The notes beneath the pieces are model-generated. The model did no database searches, was not told where the DNA came from, and was given only the letters and a program-made list of their open reading frames with translations. Both the position numbers and the translations under genes were made by a program. A stretch of 35,694 nt of DNA, from the NCBI GenBank assembly GCA_050329955.1, contig JBHJOH010000067.1, forward strand, positions 1 through 35,694. The letters are read 5' to 3'. Source of the stretch: JAOUGY01 sp050329955 (lineage in GTDB: Bacteria; Actinomycetota; Acidimicrobiia; Spongiisociales; ZC4RG35). Shown here piece by piece: positions 1 to 8,042 of the stretch (positions are counted from its first letter, which is position 1; the number at the start of each line of letters is the position of its first letter).

Positions 1-207
1 CTCTACGTGAAGTTCGGGCTCACCCCCGCCCAGGCCATCCAGAGCGCCACCCGCTGGGCCGCCGAGATGATGGGCCGCCAGGATCGGGTGGGCTCACTCT
101 CCCCGGGCGCCTACGCCGACCTGGTGGTGGTTCCGGGCAACCCCCTCGAGGACATCGCCGCACTCGAGCGCCCTGCGAAGGTGATGAAGAGCGGCGATTG
201 GGTGTGA
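1..207 (+). CDS. Amidohydrolase-family protein, C-terminal end (5' truncated)
   Basis: Only the last 68 codons are inside the window; the reading frame is open from base 1 and ends with TGA at 205-207. The peptide has the typical C-terminal end of metal-dependent amidohydrolases (imidazolonepropionase, prolidase and adenine deaminase-like proteins): a segment beginning LTPAQAIQSATRWAAEMMG, then GxLxPGAYADLVVV and PGNPLEDI. In this family the stretch closes the TIM barrel and returns to the small beta-sandwich, so the metal ligands lie upstream and cannot be checked. Substrate cannot be assigned. It converges on the acetoacetyl-CoA synthetase gene, with two REP-like dyads in the 219-bp space between. 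Confidence 0.8.
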   Translation, partial: LYVKFGLTPAQAIQSATRWAAEMMGRQDRVGSLSPGAYADLVVVPGNPLEDIAALERPAKVMKSGDWV

Positions 208-229
208 GCCGGCCGCTGCTCCCCCAATT

Positions 230-268
230 GGGGACAGATTCGACGCGCTGACGGTCGATTCTGTCCCC
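230..268. repeat. REP-like inverted repeat, copy 1
   Basis: Arms GGGGACAGATTCGAC (230-244) and GTCGATTCTGTCCCC (254-268) pair with one mismatch around a 9-nt loop. The left arm is preceded by CCCCAATT, so CCCCAATTGGGG forms a second small palindrome. It lies between two convergent genes and has a diverged copy at 376-414. There is no T tract, so an ordinary terminator is less likely than a REP-type dispersed palindrome. Confidence 0.65.
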
Positions 269-375
269 AGTTCGCAGGATCAACGCTCGGCGGCGCGAAG
301 GCGTCGGAGCACACCGGATGGGCCTTCGACCAAACCTGGCCTACTCGCAAGGGGACCCGACCCACTTTCCCAACT

Positions 376-414
376 GGGGACAGAATCGACACTCTGAAGG
401 TCGGTTTCGTCCCC
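376..414. repeat. REP-like inverted repeat, copy 2
   Basis: Arms GGGGACAGAATCGAC (376-390) and GTCGGTTTCGTCCCC (400-414) pair with three mismatches around a 9-nt loop. Arm length, loop length and outer bases match the copy at 230-268, and the left flank CCAACT resembles that copy's CCAATT. The element ends 13 nt from the stop codon of the acetoacetyl-CoA synthetase gene. Confidence 0.6.
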
Positions 415-426
415 AGAACGGTTGGG

Positions 427-2376
427 TCAGGTCAGCTCTTGGCGGTGGCGGTAGAGGTCGAGGGCCTCGGGGTTGGCGAGGGCTTCGGTGTTCTTGACGA
501 GGTCGCCGTTGACGACGGCGGTTACGGCCAGTTCCGTGATCTTGCCCGAGCGGGTGCGGGGGATGTCGGTGACAGTGGTGATGATCGCCGGCACGTGGCG
601 GGGCGATTCCTCGGTGCGGAGGCGATGGCGGATCCGCTGTTCGAGGTCCGGCGTGAGGTCGGCGCCATCGGCCATCTTCAGGAACAGCACCACCCTGGTG
701 TCCGATCCCATCCGCTGACCGATGGCGACCGCCTCGGTCACCTCTTCGAACTGCTCGACGACGCGGTAGATCTCGGCGGTACCGATCCGCACGCCACCCG
801 AGTTGAGGGTGGCGTCGGAGCGACCCAGGATCACCATCCCGCCCCGCTCGGTCCACATGGCGTAGTCACCGTGCGTCCAGATGCCGGGGAAGTGGTCGAA
901 GTAGGCGGCCCGGTACTTCTCGTCGCCGTCCTCGCCCCAGAAGGTGAGCGGCATCGACGGGAACGGCGCAGTGCACACCAACTCACCCTGGGCACCGACC
1001 ACCGGACTTCCTTCGTCGTCGAACACCTCGACCGCCATCCCCAACCCGGGGCCCTGGATCTCGCCGGCGTAGACCGGCTTGGTGGGGTCGCCGGCGACGA
1101 AACAGCCACACAGGTCGGTGCCACCCGACACCGACGCCAGATGGACGTCGGCCTTGACGCCGTCGTAGACGAAGGCGAATCCCTCGGGCGACAGCGGCGA
1201 CCCGGTCGAGGCGATGACCCGCAGACCAGACAGACGGTGTGAGTCGATCGGGCGCAACCCGGACTTGAGCACGGCGTCGATGTACTTGGCAGAGACACCC
1301 ATCAGCGTCATGTCGACCTCGTCGGCGAGGTCGAACAGCGCCTCCGGCCCGGGGTGGAACGGGTTGCCGTCGAAGAGCACGATCGCCGCTCCGCTCGCCA
1401 TGGCCGACACCAGCCAGTTCCACATCATCCACCCGCAGGTCGTGAAATAGAACGCCCGGTCGCCCGGCTTCACGTCGACGTGAAGCTGGTGCTCCTGCAG
1501 GTGCTTGATGAGCACGCCGCCGGCCCGATGAACGATGCACTTGGGCTTACCAGTGGTTCCGGAGGAATAGAGGATGTAGATGGGGTGATCGAACGGGAGA
1601 CGTTCGTAGCGGGGCTCGGCCGGAGCGGCGATGAAGTCGCCCCAGCGGACCGCCCCCGGGACCTGGGAGAGATCGGGATGTTCGGCGAGCACGCTCACCA
1701 CCACCACCGTCGAGACCGAAGGAAGTTCCGCCCTGATCTCGGCCAACTGGTCGAGACGGTCGAACGTCTTGCCACCGTAGTGATAGCCGTCGGCGGCCAC
1801 CAGCACGGTGGGTTGGGTCTGGCCGAAGCGGTCGACCACGCCGGCCGTCCCGAAGTCCGAAGAGGTCGACGTGAACACCGCCCCGATCGACGCCGCCCCC
1901 AGCATGGCTATCACCGTCTCGGGCACGTGCGGCATCCAGGCGGCCACCCGATCCCCCGCGCCGACACCGGCCCGCCGCAGGGCCGCGGCGAAGGCCGCCG
2001 CCTGCGATCGAAGCTCGGCCCGGGTGATCGTTTGCGTCAGTCCATCTTCCCGTCGGTAGACGATGGCCGCCTCGTCGTCGGGTCGGCCACCCCCCTCGAT
2101 GAGATTCTCGGCGAAGTTGAGCCGCGCTTCGGGAAAGAACCGTGCCGAGCGCATGTCGGCGCCGGGCTGGAACGCCACGCCGCCCTTGTCGCCGATCACA
2201 CCGGTCTCGTCCCACACCAGCGTCCAGAACGCCCCCGGGTCCGAAACCGACCATCGGTGCAGGGCATCGGTGTCAGGAATGTCGATCCCCGCAACGGCCT
2301 CGGCCTCCTGGCGGAACGACTCGATGTTGGATGCTGCGATGCGATCTGGGGACGGAGTCCAGAGCGGAGTGGTCAT
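427..2376 (-). CDS. aacS: Acetoacetate--CoA ligase (acetoacetyl-CoA synthetase)
   Basis: A 649-aa adenylate-forming enzyme that would activate acetoacetate to acetoacetyl-CoA using ATP in the cytoplasm. An N-terminal ACS-type region (about 35-95) precedes the AMP-binding domain. The P-loop-like motif YSSGTTGKPK is at 270-279, and the C-terminal lysine motif PRTRSGKITE is near residue 615. The TSSDFG segment near 171 and the overall length fit acetoacetyl-CoA synthetase better than acetyl-CoA synthetase, which has its own gene here at 15777-17729. I chose the ATG at 2374-2376: the frame stays open upstream, but those residues do not look like protein and a TACCGT hexamer sits 6 nt before this ATG, suggesting a leaderless message. 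Likely role is ketone-body or polyhydroxybutyrate-derived acetoacetate use. Confidence 0.9.
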   Translation of the reverse strand: MTTPLWTPSPDRIAASNIESFRQEAEAVAGIDIPDTDALHRWSVSDPGAFWTLVWDETGVIGDKGGVAFQPGADMRSARFFPEARLNFAENLIEGGGRPDDEAAIVYRREDGLTQTITRAELRSQAAAFAAALRRAGVGAGDRVAAWMPHVPETVIAMLGAASIGAVFTSTSSDFGTAGVVDRFGQTQPTVLVAADGYHYGGKTFDRLDQLAEIRAELPSVSTVVVVSVLAEHPDLSQVPGAVRWGDFIAAPAEPRYERLPFDHPIYILYSSGTTGKPKCIVHRAGGVLIKHLQEHQLHVDVKPGDRAFYFTTCGWMMWNWLVSAMASGAAIVLFDGNPFHPGPEALFDLADEVDMTLMGVSAKYIDAVLKSGLRPIDSHRLSGLRVIASTGSPLSPEGFAFVYDGVKADVHLASVSGGTDLCGCFVAGDPTKPVYAGEIQGPGLGMAVEVFDDEGSPVVGAQGELVCTAPFPSMPLTFWGEDGDEKYRAAYFDHFPGIWTHGDYAMWTERGGMVILGRSDATLNSGGVRIGTAEIYRVVEQFEEVTEAVAIGQRMGSDTRVVLFLKMADGADLTPDLEQRIRHRLRTEESPRHVPAIITTVTDIPRTRSGKITELAVTAVVNGDLVKNTEALANPEALDLYRHRQELT

Positions 2377-2382
2377 GTCGCA

Positions 2383-2388
2383 ACGGTA
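2383..2388 (-). promoter_or_regulatory. -10 hexamer of a leaderless promoter for aacS
   Basis: TACCGT on the minus strand, 6 nt before the ATG. There is no Shine-Dalgarno sequence. Fits the actinobacterial TANNNT consensus. Confidence 0.55.
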
Positions 2389-2477
2389 GTGGTCGGGTTG
2401 CCAACCCGGCCGTCCCGCAGACCGAGATGACGCCGGGTGTCCCACCTACTCGTATGTCATGGCCAAGCAACGCTTCG

Positions 2478-2507
2478 CATGTCGGTTACATCCGCAACAC
2501 CGACATG
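2478..2507. other. Perfect 9-bp inverted repeat behind the Schlafen-type regulator gene
   Basis: CATGTCGGT (2478-2486) and ACCGACATG (2499-2507) are exact reverse complements around a 12-nt loop. The element begins 23 nt after the stop codon of the regulator gene and lies about 100 nt upstream of aacS, both read leftward. It could be a transcription terminator without a U tract or an operator for aacS; the sequence does not decide. Confidence 0.4.
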
Positions 2508-2529
2508 GGCCCGCAGCGGAGTCGCCCGA

Positions 2530-4287
2530 CTAGATCGTGTCGACCGACACAATGCGCCACGTGTTCAGCCTGCTCCTGCGTTTGTCGCTCGTCGGTTCCA
2601 CCTCGCCCGACTCCTCCATGCGGCGAAGCCACTGGAGCACACCTTCCTTCGTCATACCCAGCGAGTCAGCGAGGTACCGCGAAGACTGCGGGCCGGATTC
2701 AAGGAGGTCCAGTATCTCCTGGCGACGATCACGGCGGGACGGCGGCAATGCCTCCTCGGTGAACTCCAGTCGAGGCTGCGTATCGACCGCCCTGGCACCC
2801 GCCAATGTCCAGACCGCCCATCGGCGATCGCTTGTCTTCTGTATCAAACCCTCTGCGGCGAGCCCCGTGAGTTCTCGTGTCGCTGCGAGCGAGTCGGTTC
2901 CTGTCACCGACCGGTACTGCTGGTTGGTGATGCGACCGTTGCGATGGAGGAAGGCCAGCGCTAGGCGTTGACGATCGTTGAGCCGAGCCGTGTCGATCGT
3001 CGACAGCCAGGCCACTGCCTCGTCATCGAGGAGTCCATGGTTACGGATGACCATGCGGAACTCTCGAACCGTGTCTATGACTTCCGGCGGCTCCATCCCT
3101 GCGTTACGAAGTGCCGCAGCGGTTGCCAGGAGTCCAGAGCCGCGGTTCTCGCAGACTGTTCGATTGGTGGACTCGACTTCGACATCCTCGAGAAGTTTTG
3201 CAAGCCGTGCGTTGCGTGACGACGACACCGGTTCGGCGAGGAGGTCTTCCCGGGAGACTGGGCCGTGGAGGCCGCCGGGGCTCGATACCTCCAGCCTGTC
3301 CGGATACAGACTGACTCGAACCTGCGTGCCATGGGCGAGCGGGTGGTAGTCACGATGCATCAACGCGTTCGCAACCAGTTCGCGGACCGCTTCCTCGGGG
3401 TAGTCCCACCGGTCCTCTCGCCCGAGTCCAACCACGATGGAGCGCCGCTTCATGTTCCGCCTGAGCGCCACGAGAGTCTCAGCGACCATCCGGGGGATGG
3501 GTCCGTCGATGGACTGGTTGTCGAGGAATCGAGTGCCATCAGGGAGCGGGTCACCTGAGACAGTCGGTAGCGCTACGAAGGTCACATCGAGTTGTGGGAC
3601 GAACTGCTGGGGAAAGCGACCGAGCGCAAGCAGTCCAGCCAGCGTGATCCCCCGGACACCACCTCTGGAGGTTGTGACCCCCATCATGTCGAGGATCTCG
3701 TCGTCGGTCACCGATGCGAAGACCTGCCCACGCGTTGAGCGCAGCCGACGGATGAGCGCCGAGGTCAGTGTTGGATCAAGGTCCGCGATGGTCGCACCAG
3801 CGACAACGCCGCCGTCGTCTTGAGGTTGACCTCGGGAGGACTGCAGGACGTGAACCTCATAGGTCGACAGCGATCGATCACCATCGAAGGTCCGCACGAA
3901 TGATCCTCGCTCGATGCCACGGGTCTGGACGAAGCATGGCTTCTGCGTAGGCGGCAGTTCCTCGACGACGGCAGCCACGATGAGCCGGCCCTCGATCTCG
4001 ATGATCTCGATATCTGGACGAATGGGCGGCTCGAGCTGGTCTGCACAGGCAGATGCGAGGTCTGCGGCGAGCTTTCCAGCATCCACGTTGACCGGACTGA
4101 AGTCAGCAAGCTCGTCGTGGCCCAGGATGATCAAGCCACCGCCCGAGTTCGAGAACGCCGACACGGTCTCGACGATCGACTTCGGAAGGCCCCCGGCGGC
4201 GGCCTTGACCTCGACGGTTGTGAGATCCGTCCCGGCAGCGCGCAACCTCGGAAGCACTTCGAAGACGAAGGTGGCGAGATCAGACAA
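2530..4287 (-). CDS. Schlafen/AlbA-domain ATP-binding transcriptional regulator
   Basis: A 585-aa protein. Residues 20-150 resemble the AlbA_2 (Schlafen, formerly AAA_4) domain, with VEVKAAAG near 25 and the glycine-rich FSNSGGGLIILG near 45-56. Residues 290-390 resemble the GHKL-like HATPase_c_4 domain, with AVRELVANALMHRDY at 300-314 and SSPGGL at 335-340. The C-terminus has a winged helix at about 440-495 and a second helix-turn-helix at 522-580, containing SSRYLADSLGMTKEGVLQWL. This order is that of known AlbA/HATPase regulators; their ligands are mostly unknown. The start is TTG at 4285-4287, supported by AGGAGG four bases upstream. A perfect dyad at 4301-4330 covers the likely promoter, so autoregulation is probable. 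Base use is slightly less GC-rich than in its neighbours, which may point to horizontal transfer. Confidence 0.8.
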   Translation of the reverse strand: MSDLATFVFEVLPRLRAAGTDLTTVEVKAAAGGLPKSIVETVSAFSNSGGGLIILGHDELADFSPVNVDAGKLAADLASACADQLEPPIRPDIEIIEIEGRLIVAAVVEELPPTQKPCFVQTRGIERGSFVRTFDGDRSLSTYEVHVLQSSRGQPQDDGGVVAGATIADLDPTLTSALIRRLRSTRGQVFASVTDDEILDMMGVTTSRGGVRGITLAGLLALGRFPQQFVPQLDVTFVALPTVSGDPLPDGTRFLDNQSIDGPIPRMVAETLVALRRNMKRRSIVVGLGREDRWDYPEEAVRELVANALMHRDYHPLAHGTQVRVSLYPDRLEVSSPGGLHGPVSREDLLAEPVSSSRNARLAKLLEDVEVESTNRTVCENRGSGLLATAAALRNAGMEPPEVIDTVREFRMVIRNHGLLDDEAVAWLSTIDTARLNDRQRLALAFLHRNGRITNQQYRSVTGTDSLAATRELTGLAAEGLIQKTSDRRWAVWTLAGARAVDTQPRLEFTEEALPPSRRDRRQEILDLLESGPQSSRYLADSLGMTKEGVLQWLRRMEESGEVEPTSDKRRSRLNTWRIVSVDTI

Positions 4288-4300
4288 GAAGCCTCCTCAC

Positions 4301-4330
4301 ACAAGTTGTCTGATGGTACAGACAACTTGT
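4301..4330. promoter_or_regulatory. Operator-like perfect dyad upstream of the Schlafen-type regulator
   Basis: ACAAGTTGTCTG (4301-4312) and CAGACAACTTGT (4319-4330) are exact 12-nt reverse complements separated by 6 nt. The dyad begins 14 nt upstream of the TTG start codon, in the promoter region. The half-site CAGACAA occurs a third time at 4281-4287, overlapping the start codon. Autoregulation by the encoded HTH protein is the simplest reading. Confidence 0.7.
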
Positions 4331-4454
4331 CAGTCGGGCTTGCATGTTGCCGGCGGAGCGCGGAGCCCGAGAACCGTACGCCTGCGAGGGCGCTTCGACC
4401 GGGGGCCGGCACGAACTCCGTCGGTGGCCCCTTGACGCCGATCCGAAACCGCCT

Positions 4455-5603
4455 CTACACCACGAATCCGTCGAGGCGGGCGAGCACCATGAGCATGGTC
4501 TCGTCGGAGCCGCCACCGATCGAGCCGAGGCGGTTGTCACGGAGGAATCTGGCCGTCCAGGTCTCCTCCATGTAGCCGATGCCGCCGTGGAACTGGAGGC
4601 ACCAGTCGGCCACTTCGCGGCCGAGCCGGCCCGACTTGAGCTTGGCGATGGTGGCGAAGCGGGTGGGGTCCTCGCCGCGCATGTAGGCCTCGGCCGTGGT
4701 GTAGTTGTAGTGCTTGAGCAGGTCGACCTCGGCTGCCAATTCGGCCAGGCGGTACTGGAGGTACTGGTTCTTCATGAGCGGTCGCCCGAACGCAACCCGC
4801 TGCTTGAGGTAGTCGGCGGTCTTCTGGAGTGCGTATTCGTACGCCCCCACCGCCGTGTAGGCCGCCCACATCCGTTCCACCACGAACTGCGACATCTGCT
4901 GTTGGAAGCCGGTGCCCTCGAGACCGATGGTGTTGGCTACCGGGACCCGCATGTCGGTGAACGCCAGCAGCCCCGTGTCCGACGCCCTCATCCCGAGCTT
5001 GTCGAGCTTGCGCGACACCTCGAATCCCGGTGCGTCGGTGGGCACGATGATCTGGCTCATCCCGGCGTATCCACCCTCGTCGGATGTGCGGGCGAGGAGG
5101 CACATCCAGTCGGCCTGCAACGAGTTGGTGATGTACATCTTCGAACCGTTGATGACCAACTCGTCACCGTCACGGACGGCACGGGTGCGAATCGAGGCGA
5201 CGTCGGAACCGGCATCAGGCTCGGTGACGGCGACCGCGCACACCATGTCCCCGGCGATGGCGGGAGCGAGGTACTTCTCCTTGAGTTCGTGGGAACCGAA
5301 GCGGTGCAGCGAAGGGGTCGCCATGTCGGCCTGCACCCCCACCGCCATTCCGATCGAGCCATGATCGGCCCGCCCGAACTCCTCGGCCAGGATCACGGTG
5401 AACAGATGATCGGCCCCCTGCCCGCCGTAGGCGGGGTCGTACTCGAGCCCGAGAAAGCCGAGGTCGCCCATCTGCTTGAAGACGTCGTGGAGGGGCATCA
5501 TGCCCTCCGCCTCCCAGGTCTCGACCCGGGGGTTGATCTCCTGGCCGATGAACTCCCGGACGAGCCGGCGGAAGGCGTGATGCTCGGAGGTGAAGGTGGC
5601 CAT
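4455..5603 (-). CDS. Acyl-CoA dehydrogenase
   Basis: A 382-aa FAD enzyme for the first step of beta-oxidation or branched-chain acyl-CoA breakdown, making a 2,3-double bond. N-terminal helices lead to AVTEPDAGSD (125-134), the flavin-contact motif. VINGSKMYITN (150-160) follows, and the C-terminal four-helix domain contains RVAFGRP and LQFHGGIGY. The usual C-terminal catalytic glutamate loop reads IGGGSDE, with glycine at the common catalytic position. Glu243 in VVERMWAA may be the base, as in isovaleryl- and long-chain-type enzymes. ATG at 5601-5603 has a TAGAAT hexamer 6 nt upstream and an 18-bp palindrome directly behind it. Chain-length preference cannot be read from the sequence. Confidence 0.9.
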   Translation of the reverse strand: MATFTSEHHAFRRLVREFIGQEINPRVETWEAEGMMPLHDVFKQMGDLGFLGLEYDPAYGGQGADHLFTVILAEEFGRADHGSIGMAVGVQADMATPSLHRFGSHELKEKYLAPAIAGDMVCAVAVTEPDAGSDVASIRTRAVRDGDELVINGSKMYITNSLQADWMCLLARTSDEGGYAGMSQIIVPTDAPGFEVSRKLDKLGMRASDTGLLAFTDMRVPVANTIGLEGTGFQQQMSQFVVERMWAAYTAVGAYEYALQKTADYLKQRVAFGRPLMKNQYLQYRLAELAAEVDLLKHYNYTTAEAYMRGEDPTRFATIAKLKSGRLGREVADWCLQFHGGIGYMEETWTARFLRDNRLGSIGGGSDETMLMVLARLDGFVV

Positions 5604-5609
5604 GGGGCG

Positions 5610-5615
5610 ATTCTA
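5610..5615 (-). promoter_or_regulatory. -10 hexamer of a leaderless promoter for the acyl-CoA dehydrogenase gene
   Basis: TAGAAT on the minus strand, 6 nt before the ATG. Its upstream base is shared with the palindrome at 5615-5632. Confidence 0.6.
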
Positions 5616-5632
5616 CCGAGCGACCGCTCGGT
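5615..5632. promoter_or_regulatory. TetR-type operator palindrome of the acyl-CoA dehydrogenase gene
   Basis: ACCGAGCG (5615-5622) and CGCTCGGT (5625-5632) are exact reverse complements with a 2-nt centre. The site abuts the -10 hexamer and fills the spacer region, so a bound protein would block RNA polymerase. Short palindromes of this kind are typical TetR-family sites on actinobacterial fatty-acid genes. No TetR gene is in the window. Confidence 0.65.
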
Positions 5633-5649
5633 GGGTGGAGCCACCCATC

Positions 5650-7224
5650 TCAGTCGGCATCGATGACCTCCATCACCGAGAACGCCCGTCGCGATATGAG
5701 GGGCCCGGTGAACCGGAACGACACCACATACACCCCGGCGGCGAACCCGACCGCGACGACTGCAGCGGTCAGTGCCCACCCCGGACCTCCGAACCAGGCG
5801 GCGGCGCCGACCCCGGCGACCACCGGCAGCATCAGGGTCCCCGCCGCCAGCAGCCCCACCATCGAAGCCACGAAGGCCGCGCCCGACACACCTCTCGTCC
5901 CGAACGGGTTCGACTCGGGCATTTGGATCGGGCCCAGGATCGACGTGACGTTGCCGACCGCCGACCACACGCCGATCACGGCGACGGCGGACACGATGGC
6001 GGCTGGGACGTGCACCCAGTTGCCGGCGATCGAGGCACCGACGACGGCCGCCAGGGCACACACCGGCACTGCGAACACCAGGGCCGCCAGATTTTTGCCC
6101 CGCAACACGGTGACCAGGTCGGGGGCGATCGTCAGATATCCCCAGAACGAGCCCCCGTCGTATCCGAACTGATTGACCACCAGCGCGATCACCACGAAGA
6201 ACGCCATCGGTGCCGCCAGGAAGGGTCCGAACTCGGTTCGCAATGCCGGCAAGCCGATACCTGCGATCACGACGATGCCGATCAACGACCCCACCAGCTG
6301 ACCGCGCAGCCGGGAGTCACGCCGCAGATAGATGAGCTCTTTGGCTGCTACTGCCCCGACCGCACCGGCCGGGAGCCGCAGGTGTGACGGTCGCAGCGAG
6401 CCGCCGGTCCGCACCGCCCGCCCCCCGCCACCACGTCCCACCGTTACCTGGAGCCGATCGATGGCCCGGCCGTACGCCCACGTCACAAACACCAGCGCCA
6501 CCGCGCCGTATCCGAACAGGAGGCCGCCCCGGAGCCACTCGTGGTCGGAGAACGACACCACCGCCCCACCCAGGGCGCCGTTCGGGAGCCACATGGCAGC
6601 CGACGCCAGCCGCTCGATGGAAGCCTCCAACCGGAGTCCACCCAGATTCACGAGAACGGAGAGGACCCCTGGAAGCGCCATCGTCAGGCCAACCACCAGG
6701 GCGGCAATCTCACGGGTGCGCCGCGACCGGAGCAGGTCGGACAACAGCGTGATCAGCCACCGCGCGGTCACAACCGCCAGGAGCACGGCCAACAACGCCG
6801 TGACAGCGATGGGGACGACGCTCACCAGGTCGGCGTATCCGCCGATCGAGCCCCCCACCAGGGCGATGGTGGTGGCGACCCCGCCCGGGCCCAGCACCCC
6901 GGCGGCTGCCAGGCCCACACCCAGGCGGGTGCGTCCGATCGGAAGCGACTCGAACTTGCGCGGGTCGAGGGAGTCCTCGATCGAGGCCGCCACCACCGGA
7001 CCCACCACCCATCCGATCGAAGCCAACGCCAGCACCAGGACCGCCATCTCGTCTCTGATCGCCGGGAGCAGGCGGGCACCGGCCGACATGAGGGTGGCCA
7101 CCCCCACCCCCGCCCCGATGGTGGCCGCCCACACCAGCACGAAGCCGACCAGCGCCAGCACGGAAGAACGGCCCAGGCGGTTCTTCAGCATGCGAAGTTT
7201 CAGTCGGACGAAGACCCCAACCAC
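5650..7224 (-). CDS. ABC transporter permease, ABC-2-like multi-pass membrane protein
   Basis: A 524-aa, very hydrophobic protein with about 12 apparent membrane segments. It would form the membrane channel of an ABC exporter with the ATPase encoded just upstream. The N-terminus VRLKLRMLKNRLG is a cytoplasmic positively charged helix common in such permeases. I chose GTG at 7222-7224 because GGGAG lies 7 nt upstream and it keeps this conserved-looking helix; the start overlaps the end of the ATPase gene by 25 nt. ATG at 7189-7191 is the alternative. The tight overlap implies translational coupling. No substrate is evident; lipids, peptides or antibiotics are all possible. The gene ends 46 nt before the acyl-CoA dehydrogenase gene on the same strand. 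Confidence 0.8.
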   Translation of the reverse strand: MVGVFVRLKLRMLKNRLGRSSVLALVGFVLVWAATIGAGVGVATLMSAGARLLPAIRDEMAVLVLALASIGWVVGPVVAASIEDSLDPRKFESLPIGRTRLGVGLAAAGVLGPGGVATTIALVGGSIGGYADLVSVVPIAVTALLAVLLAVVTARWLITLLSDLLRSRRTREIAALVVGLTMALPGVLSVLVNLGGLRLEASIERLASAAMWLPNGALGGAVVSFSDHEWLRGGLLFGYGAVALVFVTWAYGRAIDRLQVTVGRGGGGRAVRTGGSLRPSHLRLPAGAVGAVAAKELIYLRRDSRLRGQLVGSLIGIVVIAGIGLPALRTEFGPFLAAPMAFFVVIALVVNQFGYDGGSFWGYLTIAPDLVTVLRGKNLAALVFAVPVCALAAVVGASIAGNWVHVPAAIVSAVAVIGVWSAVGNVTSILGPIQMPESNPFGTRGVSGAAFVASMVGLLAAGTLMLPVVAGVGAAAWFGGPGWALTAAVVAVGFAAGVYVVSFRFTGPLISRRAFSVMEVIDAD

Positions 7225-7964
7225 AACAGATCTCCCTCGTCGGTGAGCCGCCCACCCACCTGTTCGACGAACACGTCCTGCAGGCGACGCCCTCCCGTGA
7301 TCTCGGCGGTCGCTCCGCTCAACCGCACCCTGCCGTGGTCGATCAGCATGATGTGATCGCACAGCCGTTCCACCACGTCCATGGCGTGGTCGCTGAACAC
7401 GACGGTGCCGCCGCTCTCGGTGTGCCGCCGGAGGATGCGTTCCAGCGTCTGGCGTGCCACCGGGTCCACTCCGGCGAAGGGCTCGTCGAGGAACAACACC
7501 TTGGGGTCGTGCAGCAGTGCCACCGCGATCCCGATCTTCTTGGTCATGCCGAGCGAGTAATCCGCCACCATCGTCCCCCCGGCCTCCCCGAGGTCGAGAA
7601 GACGCAGCAGCGAGTCCCGGCGGGCCATCACCGTCTCGCGGTCCATGCCTCTCAGCTCACCGGTGAACTCGATCAGCTCGCGGCCGGTCAGACGGTCGAA
7701 CATCTTCGGGTTGTCGGGCACCACCCCGAACCGACGCTTGGCGGCGGCCGGGTCGGTCCAGACGTCGCAACCCGCTACCCAGACGTTTCCGTGGTCCGGA
7801 CGGAGCAGACCGGTGGTCATTCGCAACAGCGTGGTCTTGCCGGCCCCGTTGGGACCGACAATCCCGAAGAACGACCCGGCGTCGATCTCGAGGCTCACAT
7901 CGTCGACGGCAACCGTCGAACCGAAGTGCTTGCCGATCCCTTCCCATACGACTGCCACCGCCAT
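7200..7964 (-). CDS. ABC transporter ATP-binding protein
   Basis: A 254-aa nucleotide-binding subunit. Walker A is GPNGAGKT (37-44), the signature is the variant DYSLGMTKK (135-143), Walker B is VLFLDEP (156-162) and the switch histidine is in SDHAMD (191-196). SLGMxKK in place of LSGGQ is typical of ABC-2 type exporters of the CcmA/NatA group. The frame is open for 309 codons further upstream, but that stretch is antisense to purF. ATG at 7962-7964 begins the real domain and is preceded by a TACCGT hexamer at 7 nt. It is divergent from purF, 78 nt away, and partners the overlapping permease gene. Confidence 0.93.
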   Translation of the reverse strand: MAVAVVWEGIGKHFGSTVAVDDVSLEIDAGSFFGIVGPNGAGKTTLLRMTTGLLRPDHGNVWVAGCDVWTDPAAAKRRFGVVPDNPKMFDRLTGRELIEFTGELRGMDRETVMARRDSLLRLLDLGEAGGTMVADYSLGMTKKIGIAVALLHDPKVLFLDEPFAGVDPVARQTLERILRRHTESGGTVVFSDHAMDVVERLCDHIMLIDHGRVRLSGATAEITGGRRLQDVFVEQVGGRLTDEGDLLWLGSSSD

Positions 7965-7971
7965 GGAAGGG

Positions 7972-7977
7972 ACGGTA
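7972..7977 (-). promoter_or_regulatory. -10 hexamer of a leaderless promoter for the ABC ATPase gene
   Basis: TACCGT on the minus strand, 7 nt before the ATG, in the 78-bp divergent space shared with purF. Confidence 0.55.
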
Positions 7978-8030
7978 ATCGGGGCGGGAAGGCACTGGGC
8001 AGAGGTGGGTGCCGACCCGTCTGGCGGCGC

Positions 8031-8036
8031 TACCCT
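8031..8036 (+). promoter_or_regulatory. -10 hexamer of a leaderless promoter for purF
   Basis: TACCCT, 6 nt before the GTG start. No Shine-Dalgarno sequence is present. Confidence 0.55.
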
Positions 8037-8042
8037 GATGTC

